Shown here: positions 56,499 to 64,000 of the stretch, in pieces
Layout of the letters: each line of letters opens with the position of its first letter
Numbering within the stretch: position 1 is the first letter of the stretch
Assembly: GCF_036237275.1 (NCBI RefSeq)
Contig: NZ_CP108352.1
Span: forward strand, 62,001-126,000
Reading direction: 5' to 3'
Origin: Streptomyces sp. NBC_01353
GTDB lineage: Bacteria; Actinomycetota; Actinomycetes; Streptomycetales; Streptomycetaceae
DNA length: 64,000 bases
Program-made: the position numbers and the translations under genes
Notes under the pieces: generated by a model
The model's input: only the letters and a program-made list of their open reading frames with translations
Database searches by the model: none
Told to the model about the DNA's origin: nothing

Positions 56499-57026
56499 CC
56501 GGAAGCCTCCTCACGATCGCTCCCTCTTCCAGGGTCACCCCGCCTCCCGACCAACCGGCCGCGCATCACCCCCTACCCAGACGGGAAGGGGGGCCCAGAG
56601 CGGGCCGTCGAGGTCCGGCCGCGCGGTGGTAAGCCGAAATGCAGCGACGGGCAGGAAGTCGGTTCACGCTCCTGAACCACTCCGCCCCCACCAGAGAACG
56701 GGGTCGTGAGCGCTGCGCCGCTCGGCGATTGCAGCCGGTCGGCTACTCACGGCACCGTCAGTCACGACCATGGGGTCGCATCCTTCCACTGCCGGCTCTG
56801 CCCGCGCCTGTCGGTTCCATGAAGGCCGCCAAGCCTCGATGTAGGTCTGGGAAGGCGACAACTGGGCAGCCGCGAGTACAACAAGGCGACGAGGAGGCGG
56901 GCCGACATGCGAAGACAAGGTGGCAGAGTCGCAAACCAGCCTCGGACAGAAGAGTCTGGTCGTATGAGTGACGCGCAATTTCACACGCTGATGGCTGAGG
57001 TTCGCGCGGAGGTGCGCAATCTGTCT
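56499..57026. other. gap with at most a short gene head
   Basis: About 530 bases. At 56964 an ATG opens SDAQFHTLMAEVRAEVRNLS on the plus strand, which looks like a genuine N-terminus but loses coding character after ~25 residues and meets the antisense of the next gene. The rest shows no supported gene. Confidence 0.35.
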
Positions 57027-57731
57027 CTAGGTAGTCCTCCCAGCAGAGAGTCGGACTTCGCCCTTCGGGCCCAGCATGCGGAGTTCGGGGCGTCGGCACA
57101 TGGAAGGCAGGCCAGGCAGCTGCGTCCTCGCCGCCCAGGTCCAGGCCCCGGCCGACCACCGAACAGCTCCAACGCTCCAGCAATCACCGCCGAGGCAATC
57201 TGCGATGACAACTCCTGTCGCGCCCAGAGCGAAAGGCGTACCGCCTCCTGCGGCTTCGGCTTGCCGAGTGACCCCTCTATCCCGCTGCACCGACGGGCCG
57301 ACGGCGACTTCCAACCCGCCGCCGGTACGTTCGCGGGGTGCCCACGGACAGCGCGGCATGGCCTTGCGCGTCCGACGAAGGGCACCACGCCGCGATGCTA
57401 CCGGCGGGCGAAGTCCACGGCCTAGTTCAGGGCGGCTGGCGAGGAGGCTTCCCCCAGGATGAGGGGTTACCTCGAAGCCGGCCCCGCGCAGTATGGCCGT
57501 GAGCGCGGTGTTCAGGGCGGTGCGGATGCCCTTGATCTCGGCGCGGAGATGCAGGTCGGGCTCGCCGGCATGGGCGGTGATGATCGGCCGGACCGCAGGC
57601 CCGGCGTCCCACTCGACCGCCACGCCGCAATCGTCGCTGCGTAGGCGCAAACCGCCGACGTCGGAAAGGCTCGTGTCGAAGCCCGCCTCGACGAGGACCT
57701 GGTCTACGGCCTTCAGTAGATCACCGGTCAC
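57027..57731 (-). CDS. hypothetical protein with a probable out-of-frame tail
   Basis: From ATG 57731 about 100 residues are natural: LLKAVDQVLVEAGFDTSLSD, GVAVEWDAGPAVRPIITAHA, IRTALNTALTAILRGAGFEV, TPHPGGSLLA. This region is related to the gene at 63482 (LLTAAGYGADCG, VIVTWDVGPLVRTTV, IRMALSTALTSLLDEVG). A one-base shift near 57440 would end the protein at a stop at 57422-57424; instead the frame continues for 130 unnatural Arg/Gly-rich residues. Function of the family unknown. Confidence 0.55.
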   Translation of the reverse strand: MTGDLLKAVDQVLVEAGFDTSLSDVGGLRLRSDDCGVAVEWDAGPAVRPIITAHAGEPDLHLRAEIKGIRTALNTALTAILRGAGFEVTPHPGGSLLASRPELGRGLRPPVASRRGALRRTRKAMPRCPWAPRERTGGGLEVAVGPSVQRDRGVTRQAEAAGGGTPFALGATGVVIADCLGGDCWSVGAVRWSAGAWTWAARTQLPGLPSMCRRPELRMLGPKGEVRLSAGRTT

Positions 57732-58058
57732 TCAGTGCACCGGGACGAGCCGATAGCCGGACTCGGGGAGGTGCTCGATCGCACCGTTGAACAGGGTCAG
57801 GGGGATGGAGATGCTGCCGCACATCCTCTTCGCGCGGGCGACGGCGCTCACGGTGGCTGCACTGGGCGCGCCGTTGGGCAGCTCGAGCACGACCGGGTTC
57901 GGCCGGTGCACATCGACCAAAGTCTGGATCTGAAGGGTGGCGGGGCGCACTCCAGCCGCAAGCCGGAGCCGCGCAGCGCCGCTTCGGCGTCGGGCTGCGT
58001 CCAGTGCGGCCGCATTCCCTCCGGAGTCGTCCACTCCCACGGTGATGGGTCGTGACAT
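57732..58058 (-). CDS. chimeric protein: universal stress protein head joined to an unrelated tail
   Basis: 108 residues from ATG 58058 with GAGGAGAG upstream. The first ~25 (SRPITVGVDDSGGNAAALDA) are a Usp N-terminus. From ~30 on, RPATLQIQTLVDVHRPNPVV, LELPNGAPSAATVSAVARAK and PLTLFNGAIEHLPESGYRLV do not fit a Usp: the ATP loop is missing. The tail resembles no family I can name. Stop codon abuts the next gene. Either a real two-part protein or a deletion fusion. Confidence 0.55.
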   Translation of the reverse strand: MSRPITVGVDDSGGNAAALDAARRRSGAARLRLAAGVRPATLQIQTLVDVHRPNPVVLELPNGAPSAATVSAVARAKRMCGSISIPLTLFNGAIEHLPESGYRLVPVH

Positions 58059-58369
58059 GACGCTCTCCTCGCTTGAGCCTGTCGTCATCGGGCCGTTACA
58101 TTGGCCACCTAGTGGCATCCATGCGCGAGGGCAGCGGGTCAATAAGCTATGGAGTCGCTGAGACACTGCGTGCATGACGGTCGGCGACGCTACCGAAGTG
58201 CCCCATCTGGCGGATGACACTGGCACTCCGCGCGCAGCACGCCACCGCCAGCTATGTGGACCGGATGCCCGGAAGCGGCCCCGCGCGCAATGCCCCGGAG
58301 CGAAGTATTCGGGAAGCAGACACTCCTCTGCCTCTCGGGAGCGAGCGGTACGGCCGGGTCCCGGCTGCG

Positions 58370-58409
58370 GCCGAGGGCCCGCCTCCCCTTCGGGAGGCGG
58401 GCCCTCGGC
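58370..58409 (-). terminator. terminator of the secreted peptidoglycan-binding-like gene
   Basis: GCCGAGGGCCCGCCTCCC (58370-58387) pairs perfectly over 18 bases with 58392-58409, loop CTTC; 20 bases beyond the stop of the minus-strand gene. Confidence 0.85.
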
Positions 58410-58428
58410 GCGCCTGAGTCGGCAGGAG

Positions 58429-59004
58429 TCAGCTGCAGGTCCGGTAGTCGTAACCGGCCTTCCGCCAAGCGCCGTCACCGTCGACGAACTCGTAGTTGCC
58501 GTCCGGAAGGCGCCTCAGGTCGAAGTCGCGGTGTGTGCCGTCGTACTTCAGATACAGGGTCTGGCCGACGGTCTCGCTACCGCCTGTCTTCCAGATGTGG
58601 AAGGTGTACGCCCAGCCGAAGGACTGCGGGCCGACCCCGCCGTCGGTAAGCAGACCAGCACCCCACTTGGCGTTTTCGTCCTTCTGCCAAGCGACGGTCG
58701 CGTTGTGGGTCTGGTCTCCGAAGACTCCGTCGATGTCCGCGGTATTGGAGAGTTCGCCGTCGGCCCACAGGATCCTCTGCCACAGGCATGTGGCGTTGGA
58801 AGACGCGTGCTTGCTCCTCCCCAGCAAGCCTTCGTCGTCCCAGTCGGCGTAGTAGACGGTGGCGTCGCCGTTCCCCCAGAGGTAGGCACGGCCGCTATAG
58901 GTTCCGCTCGCCGCGGCCGGGGTGGTGCTCACCGCGAGGACGGCGGCGGTCAGCGCCCCCACCGCGCACGTGCCCAACTTGATGCGCTTTCTATGCCAAG
59001 TCAT
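58429..59004 (-). CDS. secreted protein with a peptidoglycan-binding-like domain
   Basis: 191 residues from ATG 59004 (GGGAG upstream); the frame is open to 59049. Signal peptide: CAVGALTAAVLAVSTTPAAA, cleavage near 33. The central ADIDGVFGDQTHNATVAWQK is the PG_binding_1 pattern 'DG.FG..T..AV..fQ'. The C-terminal half is beta-rich with aromatic residues (YLKYDGTHRDFDLRRLPDGN) and two Cys near the ends. Likely binds cell wall or is released. A strong terminator follows. Confidence 0.75.
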   Translation of the reverse strand: MTWHRKRIKLGTCAVGALTAAVLAVSTTPAAASGTYSGRAYLWGNGDATVYYADWDDEGLLGRSKHASSNATCLWQRILWADGELSNTADIDGVFGDQTHNATVAWQKDENAKWGAGLLTDGGVGPQSFGWAYTFHIWKTGGSETVGQTLYLKYDGTHRDFDLRRLPDGNYEFVDGDGAWRKAGYDYRTCS

Positions 59005-59106
59005 GAAGACTCCCGGGATCGGACCCCCCTTGGGGCCGGATCGCGCCATTAGACAGCCGCCAAGGCCGAATTGATCCTGCTAGTTCCAGCCATAGTTCAG
59101 CCATGT

Positions 59107-59622
59107 TCACGCCAAAGAAGTAAACTGCGGCGTGTCCGGCTGGTGCGAGCGCCGATTCCCCGCCCTCATGGTCGGGATTTCGGTAACAGTGCGAGCAACC
59201 GCTTTCTCCTCGAGTCCCGGGAACGGCCCGGCGCCCGCGGACCCGCCAGTGCTGCCGCAAGAGCCGCTCTCCTGCCCGCCAGCGAGTGCCGGGGTGGAGG
59301 TCCAGTGGCTGAGCTGGCGCGTGCTCTGCCGACGTCCCTCAGCGGGCAGAACACATCCGAGACCCGGCAGACGGTGGGCGACCTGGTGTTCGCACTTGGT
59401 GCAGCCGGAGAACGGCCCGGCGGCGTTGCGGAGCTCGCGCCTACAAGGGTCGTAGTGGTCGCGGTGCCAGGCGGAGGGGCCGGTGTAGCCGCAGGTGGCG
59501 GGATCGGTGAGTTCCTGCCAAGCGAGCCACAGGGCGTGGAGCCGGGCGATGGCGACGGGGTGGTCTCGTACCAGACGGGGCACCAGCGGGCTTCGGAGCT
59601 CGGTTCGGCGAGGGAGAAGCAT
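59107..59622 (-). CDS. DUF4913 family protein, doubtful ends
   Basis: The central part reads LVRDHPVAIARLHALWLAWQ, ELTDPATCGYTGPSAWHRDH and AAGPFSGCTKCEHQ, matching the DUF4913 pattern 'W..HPEAV.RL.ALW.AWE.L..DP..W.RDH.D......GPF.GC'. DUF4913 genes are typical cargo of Streptomyces plasmids and integrative elements. The start (ATG 59622 chosen; frame open to 59739) and the 80-residue Ser/Arg/Gly-rich tail are uncertain. Confidence 0.6.
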   Translation of the reverse strand: MLLPRRTELRSPLVPRLVRDHPVAIARLHALWLAWQELTDPATCGYTGPSAWHRDHYDPCRRELRNAAGPFSGCTKCEHQVAHRLPGLGCVLPAEGRRQSTRQLSHWTSTPALAGGQESGSCGSTGGSAGAGPFPGLEEKAVARTVTEIPTMRAGNRRSHQPDTPQFTSLA

Positions 59623-59879
59623 GGCCCGTGGCGCACCCACGTTGTCCTGCACTATGTTGCGGAGCAGCAGATCGACGCGATGACCGGCGCCGAGCGTGAG
59701 ATCCTCGACCCGGCGATCGTCCGGCTCTCCCTCGAGCACCGCCTCGGCACTCAGGTCGACGGCAAACTCTGCGCCGCTACTGGGACCACCAGCACCCCAG
59801 CGAGCCGTTGGAGGAGTACCTGCAGCGGGGCGGACTCGCGTCCCGGTTCGGGAAGGCGATGCCGCAGCAGATGCATTAA
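59600..59879 (+). pseudogene. mobile-element-type hypothetical protein, frameshifted
   Basis: Plus strand reads IDAMTGAEREILDPAIVRLS and LEHRLGTQVDGK, then one frame over RRYWDHQHPSEPLEEYLQRG and GLASRFGKAMPQQMH to TAA 59877-59879. About 80 residues in total if joined. Overlaps the antisense DUF4913 upstream part. Family unknown. Confidence 0.45.
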
Positions 59880-59882
59880 CTC

Positions 59883-60299
59883 GTGGCTCTACTGGTTAAT
59901 CCTGGGCGCCCTCGTCGTGTGGGTGTTTTGTGGCTGCTCGTGCGGCGGGCGTGGGCATCGCGGGGGATCTCTTACGAAACGCTACTGATCGCGGCCACCA
60001 TCAGCCCCTTCGTGACGGCATTCGCTACCAGCCTTGGGGAGCGTCTCGGGACAACGGTGCAGATCAGGCGGTTGCCGTGGCGAGAACGCCGACAGCGCAG
60101 CACTGAACTCGTTGTTGCACGCCGCCGCCGTACGATCACGATCGAATTGGGGGCAGGGCTCAGTGATGAGGCTCGGCTGGCGCTGATCGACTTGGATGTT
60201 GAACGGCCAGAGCTGTGGGGACACCACCTTCGCTGGGACGAGGAGGCGGAGGGGTGGCTTCCTGTCCCCGGCACGCCTGAGCCCGAAGACGCCGGTTGA
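59883..60299 (+). CDS. hypothetical protein, possibly membrane-anchored (SLATT/effector-like unclear)
   Basis: 138 residues from GTG 59883. An alternate-frame stretch just after the start (LYWLILGALVVWVF) would be a good transmembrane helix, hinting at a frameshift near 59935. Downstream the frame is convincing: ISYETLLIAATISPFVTAFA, TSLGERLGTTVQIRRLPWRE, RTITIELGAGLSDEARLALI and a Trp-rich acidic end. No named family identified. Confidence 0.5.
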   Translation: MALLVNPGRPRRVGVLWLLVRRAWASRGISYETLLIAATISPFVTAFATSLGERLGTTVQIRRLPWRERRQRSTELVVARRRRTITIELGAGLSDEARLALIDLDVERPELWGHHLRWDEEAEGWLPVPGTPEPEDAG

Positions 60300-60462
60300 A
60301 GCCCTGATCGTTCACAGAGCATGTGCCGCTCAGATTTCGATGGCACACGCTCAACCTTTGGTGGCACGGGGCATGTGACTGATTCCCAATGATGGTTGTC
60401 AACCATCTGGCTGCCGACCCCGATCCACGGTCGGGTGATGTTCCGCAGCGCGGCGGTGAACG

Positions 60463-60783
60463 TCAGGGCTGCAGGTTGTACATGGGCGCCCGGTTCAGTA
60501 CTTCGATGTACATGATCCGGTCGTTCACGACGTCCAGGACCAACGTGCCTTTCGCGGGCAGGAGCGGCACGCACCGGTGGCCCTCGCCATACGGCTTGCC
60601 CTGTTGGCTCACCGCCGTGTGGATGCTCTGGCAAAAGTCATCGCCGCAATCGCACACGGAGACCAGACGAACATGCCGTAGGCGGAGTGCCAACTCACGC
60701 TCCCCCTCCACCTCCAGTAGGGTGGTCAGCTCGGCGATGAGGTCGGGGAAGGCGTCACGAACGAGGGGATAGTCCTGCTCCAT
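60463..60783 (-). CDS. hypothetical protein with a CxCx4C motif
   Basis: 106 residues from ATG 60783. The N-terminal helix LIAELTTLLEVEGERELALR is followed by VSVCDCGDDFCQSIHTA, a possible metal-binding cluster, and a beta-rich end LVLDVVNDRIMYIEVLNRAP. Similar short Streptomyces proteins exist but with unknown role. No clear ribosome binding site. Confidence 0.6.
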   Translation of the reverse strand: MEQDYPLVRDAFPDLIAELTTLLEVEGERELALRLRHVRLVSVCDCGDDFCQSIHTAVSQQGKPYGEGHRCVPLLPAKGTLVLDVVNDRIMYIEVLNRAPMYNLQP

Positions 60784-60839
60784 GCTGGGAGAGTAGCCGG
60801 AGCGTTTCCCCGAGCACGTTGCTGGCCAACTCGGAGTAC

Positions 60840-61060
60840 GGAGCACACTGGCAGGACCGGACGGGAAGACGGAATTCGACCGGCTCAAGCAGACCGCCCA
60901 GCGGGCGACGCGGTCGCACTTCAAGGACCTGGCCGAGTACCTGGAGCGGGTCGATGGCCTGGGCACCTCGGAGATGTGGCTCAAGGGGGGGGTGGCCGCG
61001 AGCACGGTCACCGATTTGGCCGGCGAGGCGGCCGCTGCCGGCTCCTGCCCCCGACCGCGG
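60840..61060 (+). pseudogene. Tn3-family transposase fragment
   Basis: The frame reads PDGKTEFDRLKQTAQRATRS, HFKDLAEYLERVDGLGTSEM and VAASTVTDLAGEAAAA, matching the N-terminal DUF4158 part of Streptomyces Tn3/Tn4556-type transposases. Only ~70 codons remain; no terminal repeat was found. Confidence 0.65.
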
Positions 61061-61083
61061 TGGAGGCAGGGGCGAGCGGTCTC

Positions 61084-61730
61084 TCAGGGCGCGTTGACCC
61101 GGAAGTTCTGGCTGTTGGTGTTGCTGGCGCCGGGGCTGTTGATGTTGTTGTTCGTGTTGATGTTGTTGTAGATCGGGATCAGGCCGCTGAGGCTGATGGG
61201 GAGAATGGACGTACCGTTCCCACCGTTGCAGTTGGGGCCGGGGATGTTGACGGTGTCACTTGCTGAGGCGCTGAGGCTGCCCTGGGGCTCGATTACGGTG
61301 GCGGTGTTGGTGACCGTGCAAGGAGCGTCCGTGGCCACGCTGATGGTCACCTCCAGCGTGTAGCTACCTTCAGGGTCGATGGAGCCGACGGTTTCGCACT
61401 CAACCCTGGTGCCCACATCGTTGAGAAAACACGAGACCGTGCCGCCGGTGGAGTTCCCGAAGAGCGCGAGCGACGTGCCTGTAAGCCCTGCGGGGAGAGT
61501 GTCCGTCATCCGCGTCCCGTCGGGGTGGGTCTCCTGGTCGCCGGGGTTGCTCACCGTGATGGTGAAGATCCCCTGCCCGCCCCGGGAGAAGTCCCCCGAG
61601 TGAGTCTTCGTGATGCCCAGCTGGGCCCCGCGTAGGCGGGGGTGACCCCTACGGCGAACGGCAGGGCGACGCCCCGCCCCAGGACGGTGCCGAGGGCGGC
61701 GAAGCGCCGCCTCAACGTGCGGATGGTCAT
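61084..61730 (-). pseudogene. secreted DUF11-domain protein, frameshifted after its signal peptide
   Basis: ATG 61730 (AGGAGA upstream) begins a signal peptide (VLGRGVALPFAVGVTPAYA). Right after it the frame shifts by one; the mature sequence continues QLGITKTHSGDFSRGGQGIF, TITVSNPGDQETHPDGTRMT, LPAGLTGTSLALFGNSTGGT to TGA 61084. This is one DUF11/CARDB-type beta-sandwich with two Cys pairs, ending in an Asn-rich tail (NNINTNNNINSPG). If the shift is a read error this is an intact ~215-residue exported protein. Confidence 0.7.
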
Positions 61731-61845
61731 GGGTTTCTCCTGTGGAGTGTAGGTCTGCCGTGAGGCGGCTCCGGCCGCCAAGGACGGGGAGCTCGGCTCA
61801 CGCGGGATGCCTGCACACACAGGAACGCGGCGAGGGCTGGCTTGA

Positions 61846-62130
61846 TCACGGCCGCGAAGCCCGTGTCACTCGATCGCCATGGGGTGGTAGGAGGGCAAAA
61901 CTGGCAACCTCGCGTAATCGTGAGTCGCGTATTCCCAAGCACGTGAGGGCCTGTGTCACTGTGAGTGGTCGCTGTCTCACGGCCAGACATACCCGCTGGG
62001 CAGGGTAGCTATAGGCAACGACCTCGGCGTTCCTGAGCTGGCAGACCTCCGCATCAACACCGACTCCACGCAGCTCCGCCAGCAGCTCGGACGCCGGATC
62101 GGCATCGGAGAGCGCGGTTCTCGAACTCAT
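61846..62130 (-). CDS. hypothetical protein
   Basis: 94 residues from ATG 62130 with GGGAG adjacent. ASELLAELRGVGVDAEVCQL then VVAYSYPAQRVCLAVRQRPL and VTQALTCLGIRDSRLREVAS; compact alpha/beta composition. The frame is open to 62214. No family recognised. Same strand as the winged-helix gene 120 bases upstream. Confidence 0.5.
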   Translation of the reverse strand: MSSRTALSDADPASELLAELRGVGVDAEVCQLRNAEVVAYSYPAQRVCLAVRQRPLTVTQALTCLGIRDSRLREVASFALLPPHGDRVTRASRP

Positions 62131-62253
62131 CACTCCCAGCCTGCTCACCGCTGTGCTGCTGGTCTCACCGTGGAGCGCACGGAATGTGGCGCGGCGCCCC
62201 GAGCGCAGGGTCATCTACGGCACTAAGATGCCGAGCTCGGAGTGGAGGCCGGG

Positions 62254-62571
62254 CTACTGTGTGCTCGCCATGCGGGGATGGGGGTCGGCGAGGAGTTCGA
62301 GGAGTCCTGCGATCTCCTGGCCCGCTTCGGCGGGATGCCGGAACACGGCCCCGTGGACCACGGTGTAGCGGTTGCGCCGCCCGGTGCGGGCCCGCGTGAT
62401 GTACCCGGCTTCCTCGAGGTCGGCGACGATCGCCTGCACGGTGCGCTCGGTCACCCCGCAGTTCAATGCGACATCCCGCAGCCGCACGCCGGCGTCGCGG
62501 GAGAGCGCCAGCAGCACACGGGCGTGATTGGTGAGGAACGTCCACTCCGAGTGATCTCCCTTGGCAGCCAT
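62254..62571 (-). CDS. winged-helix transcriptional regulator (MarR/ArsR-like)
   Basis: 105 residues from ATG 62571. A winged helix covers most of it: NHARVLLALSRDAGVRLRDV, ALNCGVTERTVQAIVADLEE, AGYITRARTGRRNRYTVV. The C-terminal PAEAGQEIAGLLELLADP is a likely dimerisation helix. No Cys ligands for a metal sensor. It is divergent from the STAS gene and may regulate either side. Confidence 0.8.
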   Translation of the reverse strand: MAAKGDHSEWTFLTNHARVLLALSRDAGVRLRDVALNCGVTERTVQAIVADLEEAGYITRARTGRRNRYTVVHGAVFRHPAEAGQEIAGLLELLADPHPRMASTQ

Positions 62572-62689
62572 ACGCCCATCATGCCCCCGGATCACTCAAA
62601 ATGCGAAGCAGGTTTCATGTAACTGTTGACGTATGACGGGGGGGCGAAGACACTCGATGTGTCCCCTTCGCGCTCCGGAGGTGTTGGAG

Positions 62690-63058
62690 ATGACATTGCT
62701 CCCCAGCCCCGCCCGCCCGGCGGATCCCCACACGGACGGTGAATACCGCATGGATGTGTCCGTGAATTCGGCCAAGTCCGGTGTGCTAGTCACGGTCCGC
62801 GGCGAGATTGACCTCGACACCGTCACGGACCTGAGAACGACCCTCCTGCATGCAGTGAACGCCCACGGCGAGGCCCGGACCGGCGTGGTACTCGACCTGT
62901 CGGAGGTCACCTTCTGCGACTCCATCGGCCTCAACGCGCTGCTCCGCGCACGCCAGAGCGCCCTCGACGCGAGCCGGACCCTCACCATCACGGCCGCCAG
63001 TCCCGCAGTGACCCGGCTCCTGGAGATCACCGGAGCAGCCCCTCTCTTCCGCCCCTAA
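62690..63058 (+). CDS. STAS-domain anti-sigma factor antagonist
   Basis: 122 residues from ATG 62690 (GGAGG 9 bases upstream; ATG 62750 would trim the disordered head). The STAS fold is clear: LVTVRGEIDLDTVTDLRTTL, then VVLDLSEVTFCDSIGLNALL with the phosphorylatable Ser in 'DSIGLN'. Such proteins release sigma factors when dephosphorylated by SpoIIE-type phosphatases, which also appear at 1072 in this window. Confidence 0.9.
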   Translation: MTLLPSPARPADPHTDGEYRMDVSVNSAKSGVLVTVRGEIDLDTVTDLRTTLLHAVNAHGEARTGVVLDLSEVTFCDSIGLNALLRARQSALDASRTLTITAASPAVTRLLEITGAAPLFRP

Positions 63059-63190
63059 GCCCCTTGGGCCTCAGTCGAGAGTGCCAACCAGCGTCCCAAC
63101 GTCGAGGGCGCGCCTGACACCTCTGACCAGCCATGACGACGTACCGCAGCGATAATGGGTACGCCCCAGGCCCTTCCGGCAGGAGGAGTC

Positions 63191-63460
63191 ATGCTGATCA
63201 AGCACGTGGTCGAGGACGATGTCCTGCATCTTCAGCTCTCGGTGTGTCCAGCCGCGCGGCGGCCGCCCTGGAGATCGATTTGCCGCTGTTCACCCGTGGG
63301 CCGTCACGCACGCATCGTGCGGGTGCAGGTCCCGTCAGCCGATCCGTCCCTGGCATCCCTAAGCGTTCTCGCACGCGCGCGCCAGCTCTGCGAGCACCTG
63401 GGGGTACCCATGGCCGTCGTCGTCTCCGGCGCAACCGATCCCTCGCACTCGGCGGCATGA
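63191..63460 (+). pseudogene. STAS-like small protein with two frameshifts
   Basis: AGGAGGAG and ATG 63191 start MLIKHVVEDDVLHLQL; coding then continues in another frame (GVSSRAAAALEIDLPLFTRG) and returns as VRVQVPSADPSLASLSVLAR and QLCEHLGVPMAVVVSGA to TGA 63458-63460. Stitched, it is a ~88-residue alpha/beta protein resembling short Streptomyces STAS-like proteins. Role unknown. Confidence 0.55.
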
Positions 63461-63481
63461 ACATTCCAGTGGGAGAGCGCC

Positions 63482-63979
63482 ATGACCCACGACCTGATCG
63501 ACACTGTCAGTGAGCTGCTCACGGCGGCCGGATACGGCGCGGACTGCGGACTGCATCTCCACCGGTACCCCTACGGTGTGATCGTCACCTGGGACGTCGG
63601 TCCGCTCGTCCGCACGACCGTCAGGGCCCACGCCACCGAGTCTGATGTCACCACCCGTGCCAGCATGCCCGGCATCCGCATGGCCCTGAGCACTGCCCTC
63701 ACCAGTCTCCTGGACGAGGTCGGCCTGCGGGCCATCCCTCACCCGGACGGATTCATCCTCGCGCGGTATCCGGGCCATCGCCGTAGCCCCCGGACCGGTC
63801 TGGACCCCGCTGATCCCGGCGACGATGCCCGACCCGACGAAGTTCGGCGAGCAGTCACCGCCGGGCCGGCCCGCGCAGCCGGCGGAGATGGCACCCGCGT
63901 ACGTTTCCTCGCCTCCGACCAGGCCTCCTACATCACCGGCGACATCGTTAACGCCACCGGCGGAACCCCTCTGCAGTGA
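63482..63979 (+). CDS. hypothetical protein fused at its 3' end to a dehydrogenase scrap
   Basis: ATG 63482 with GGGAGAG upstream. Residues 1-~97 (DLIDTVSELLTAAGYGADCG, VIVTWDVGPLVRTTVRAHAT, IRMALSTALTSLLDEVGLRA) belong to the same family as the gene at 57731. After RYPG near 63773 the DNA is from a short-chain dehydrogenase gene, read here first out of frame and then in frame (RFLASDQASYITGDIVNATG). The encoded 165-residue product is thus chimeric. Confidence 0.6.
   Translation: MTHDLIDTVSELLTAAGYGADCGLHLHRYPYGVIVTWDVGPLVRTTVRAHATESDVTTRASMPGIRMALSTALTSLLDEVGLRAIPHPDGFILARYPGHRRSPRTGLDPADPGDDARPDEVRRAVTAGPARAAGGDGTRVRFLASDQASYITGDIVNATGGTPLQ
63774..63979 (+). pseudogene. short-chain dehydrogenase C-terminal fragment
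   Basis: In one frame AIAVAPGPVWTPLIPATMPD and PTKFGEQSPPGRPAQPAEMA, then one base over near 63903 FLASDQASYITGDIVNATGG to TGA 63977-63979. This is the C-terminal third of a classical SDR with the 'PG.V.T' and 'FLASD.ASYITG' motifs, lacking the Rossmann nucleotide-binding half. Confidence 0.75.
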
Positions 63980-64000
63980 CCCCGGACGAAGCTCTGCGCC

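Noticed and set aside
58059-58200. DosR/hypoxia-type operator before the universal-stress chimera
   Set aside because: Only a weak GGCC inverted repeat is present; it does not match the known motif well enough.

Overview
The window is high-GC DNA with strong G/C preference at third codon positions, frequent GTG starts, GGAGG-type ribosome binding sites and gene families typical of Streptomyces: SpoIIE/STAS regulators, DUF427, Imm49, DUF4913, Streptomyces-type IS5, ISL3, IS110 and Tn3 transposases, and DtxR/DmdR-type iron boxes. I read it as an accessory part of a Streptomyces chromosome arm or a large linear plasmid. No rRNA, tRNA, CRISPR array or replication origin was seen. The genus assignment is inference from content.

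Layout. 1-5.7 kb is a stress/metabolism block: carbonic anhydrase, a SpoIIE-type phosphatase with a one-base frameshift, then a tightly coupled universal stress protein - GH15 glycosidase - membrane protein run and a VOC protein. 5.7-13 kb is mosaic: a truncated DUF488 gene, a TPR gene split in frame by a 708-bp insert carrying a P-loop kinase gene, IS5 fragments, one IS5-family element with both ends, and an excisionase-like DNA-binding gene. 13-18.3 kb holds a protein joining sigma-factor regions, a membrane helix and an extracellular CAP domain, then a dead ABC-transporter binding-protein gene. 18.5-20.7 kb holds a FadR-type regulator overlapping a membrane fatty-acid hydroxylase gene. 20.7-31.5 kb is mostly small, broken or orphan genes (a long Imm49 protein, a glycosyltransferase remnant, an ISL3 remnant, an RDD protein, a PQQ-like lipoprotein bracketed by ~50-bp inverted repeats). 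31.5-34.7 kb encodes a 1044-residue secreted zincin-like protein. 35-43 kb has DUF427, repeat-protein and permease genes with ligase, IS, APC and CDF scraps.

44-50.6 kb is the most coherent functional unit: a complete iron ABC transporter (binding lipoprotein, permease, ATPase) divergent from one large protein made of an adenylation domain, a carrier-protein domain and a membrane acyltransferase-3 domain. Each side has its own iron-box-like site in the 225-bp gap. 50.6-54.4 kb has a xanthine-dehydrogenase-family gene cut at its 5' end by an IS110 scrap, an MpaB/DUF2236 gene and an oxidoreductase fragment. 54.6-58.1 kb returns to stress and starch-like functions (CBM48 protein, CBS-pair protein, ATP-dependent DNA ligase, a universal-stress chimera). 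58.4-64 kb carries secreted proteins, DUF4913, small regulators, STAS proteins and a chimera ending in a short-chain dehydrogenase scrap.

Frameshifted or truncated genes are numerous but clustered between intact long genes (605, 627, 651, 896, 1044 codons), which argues for real gene decay and recombination more than uniform sequencing error. Single-base lesions in homopolymers still need read-level confirmation.
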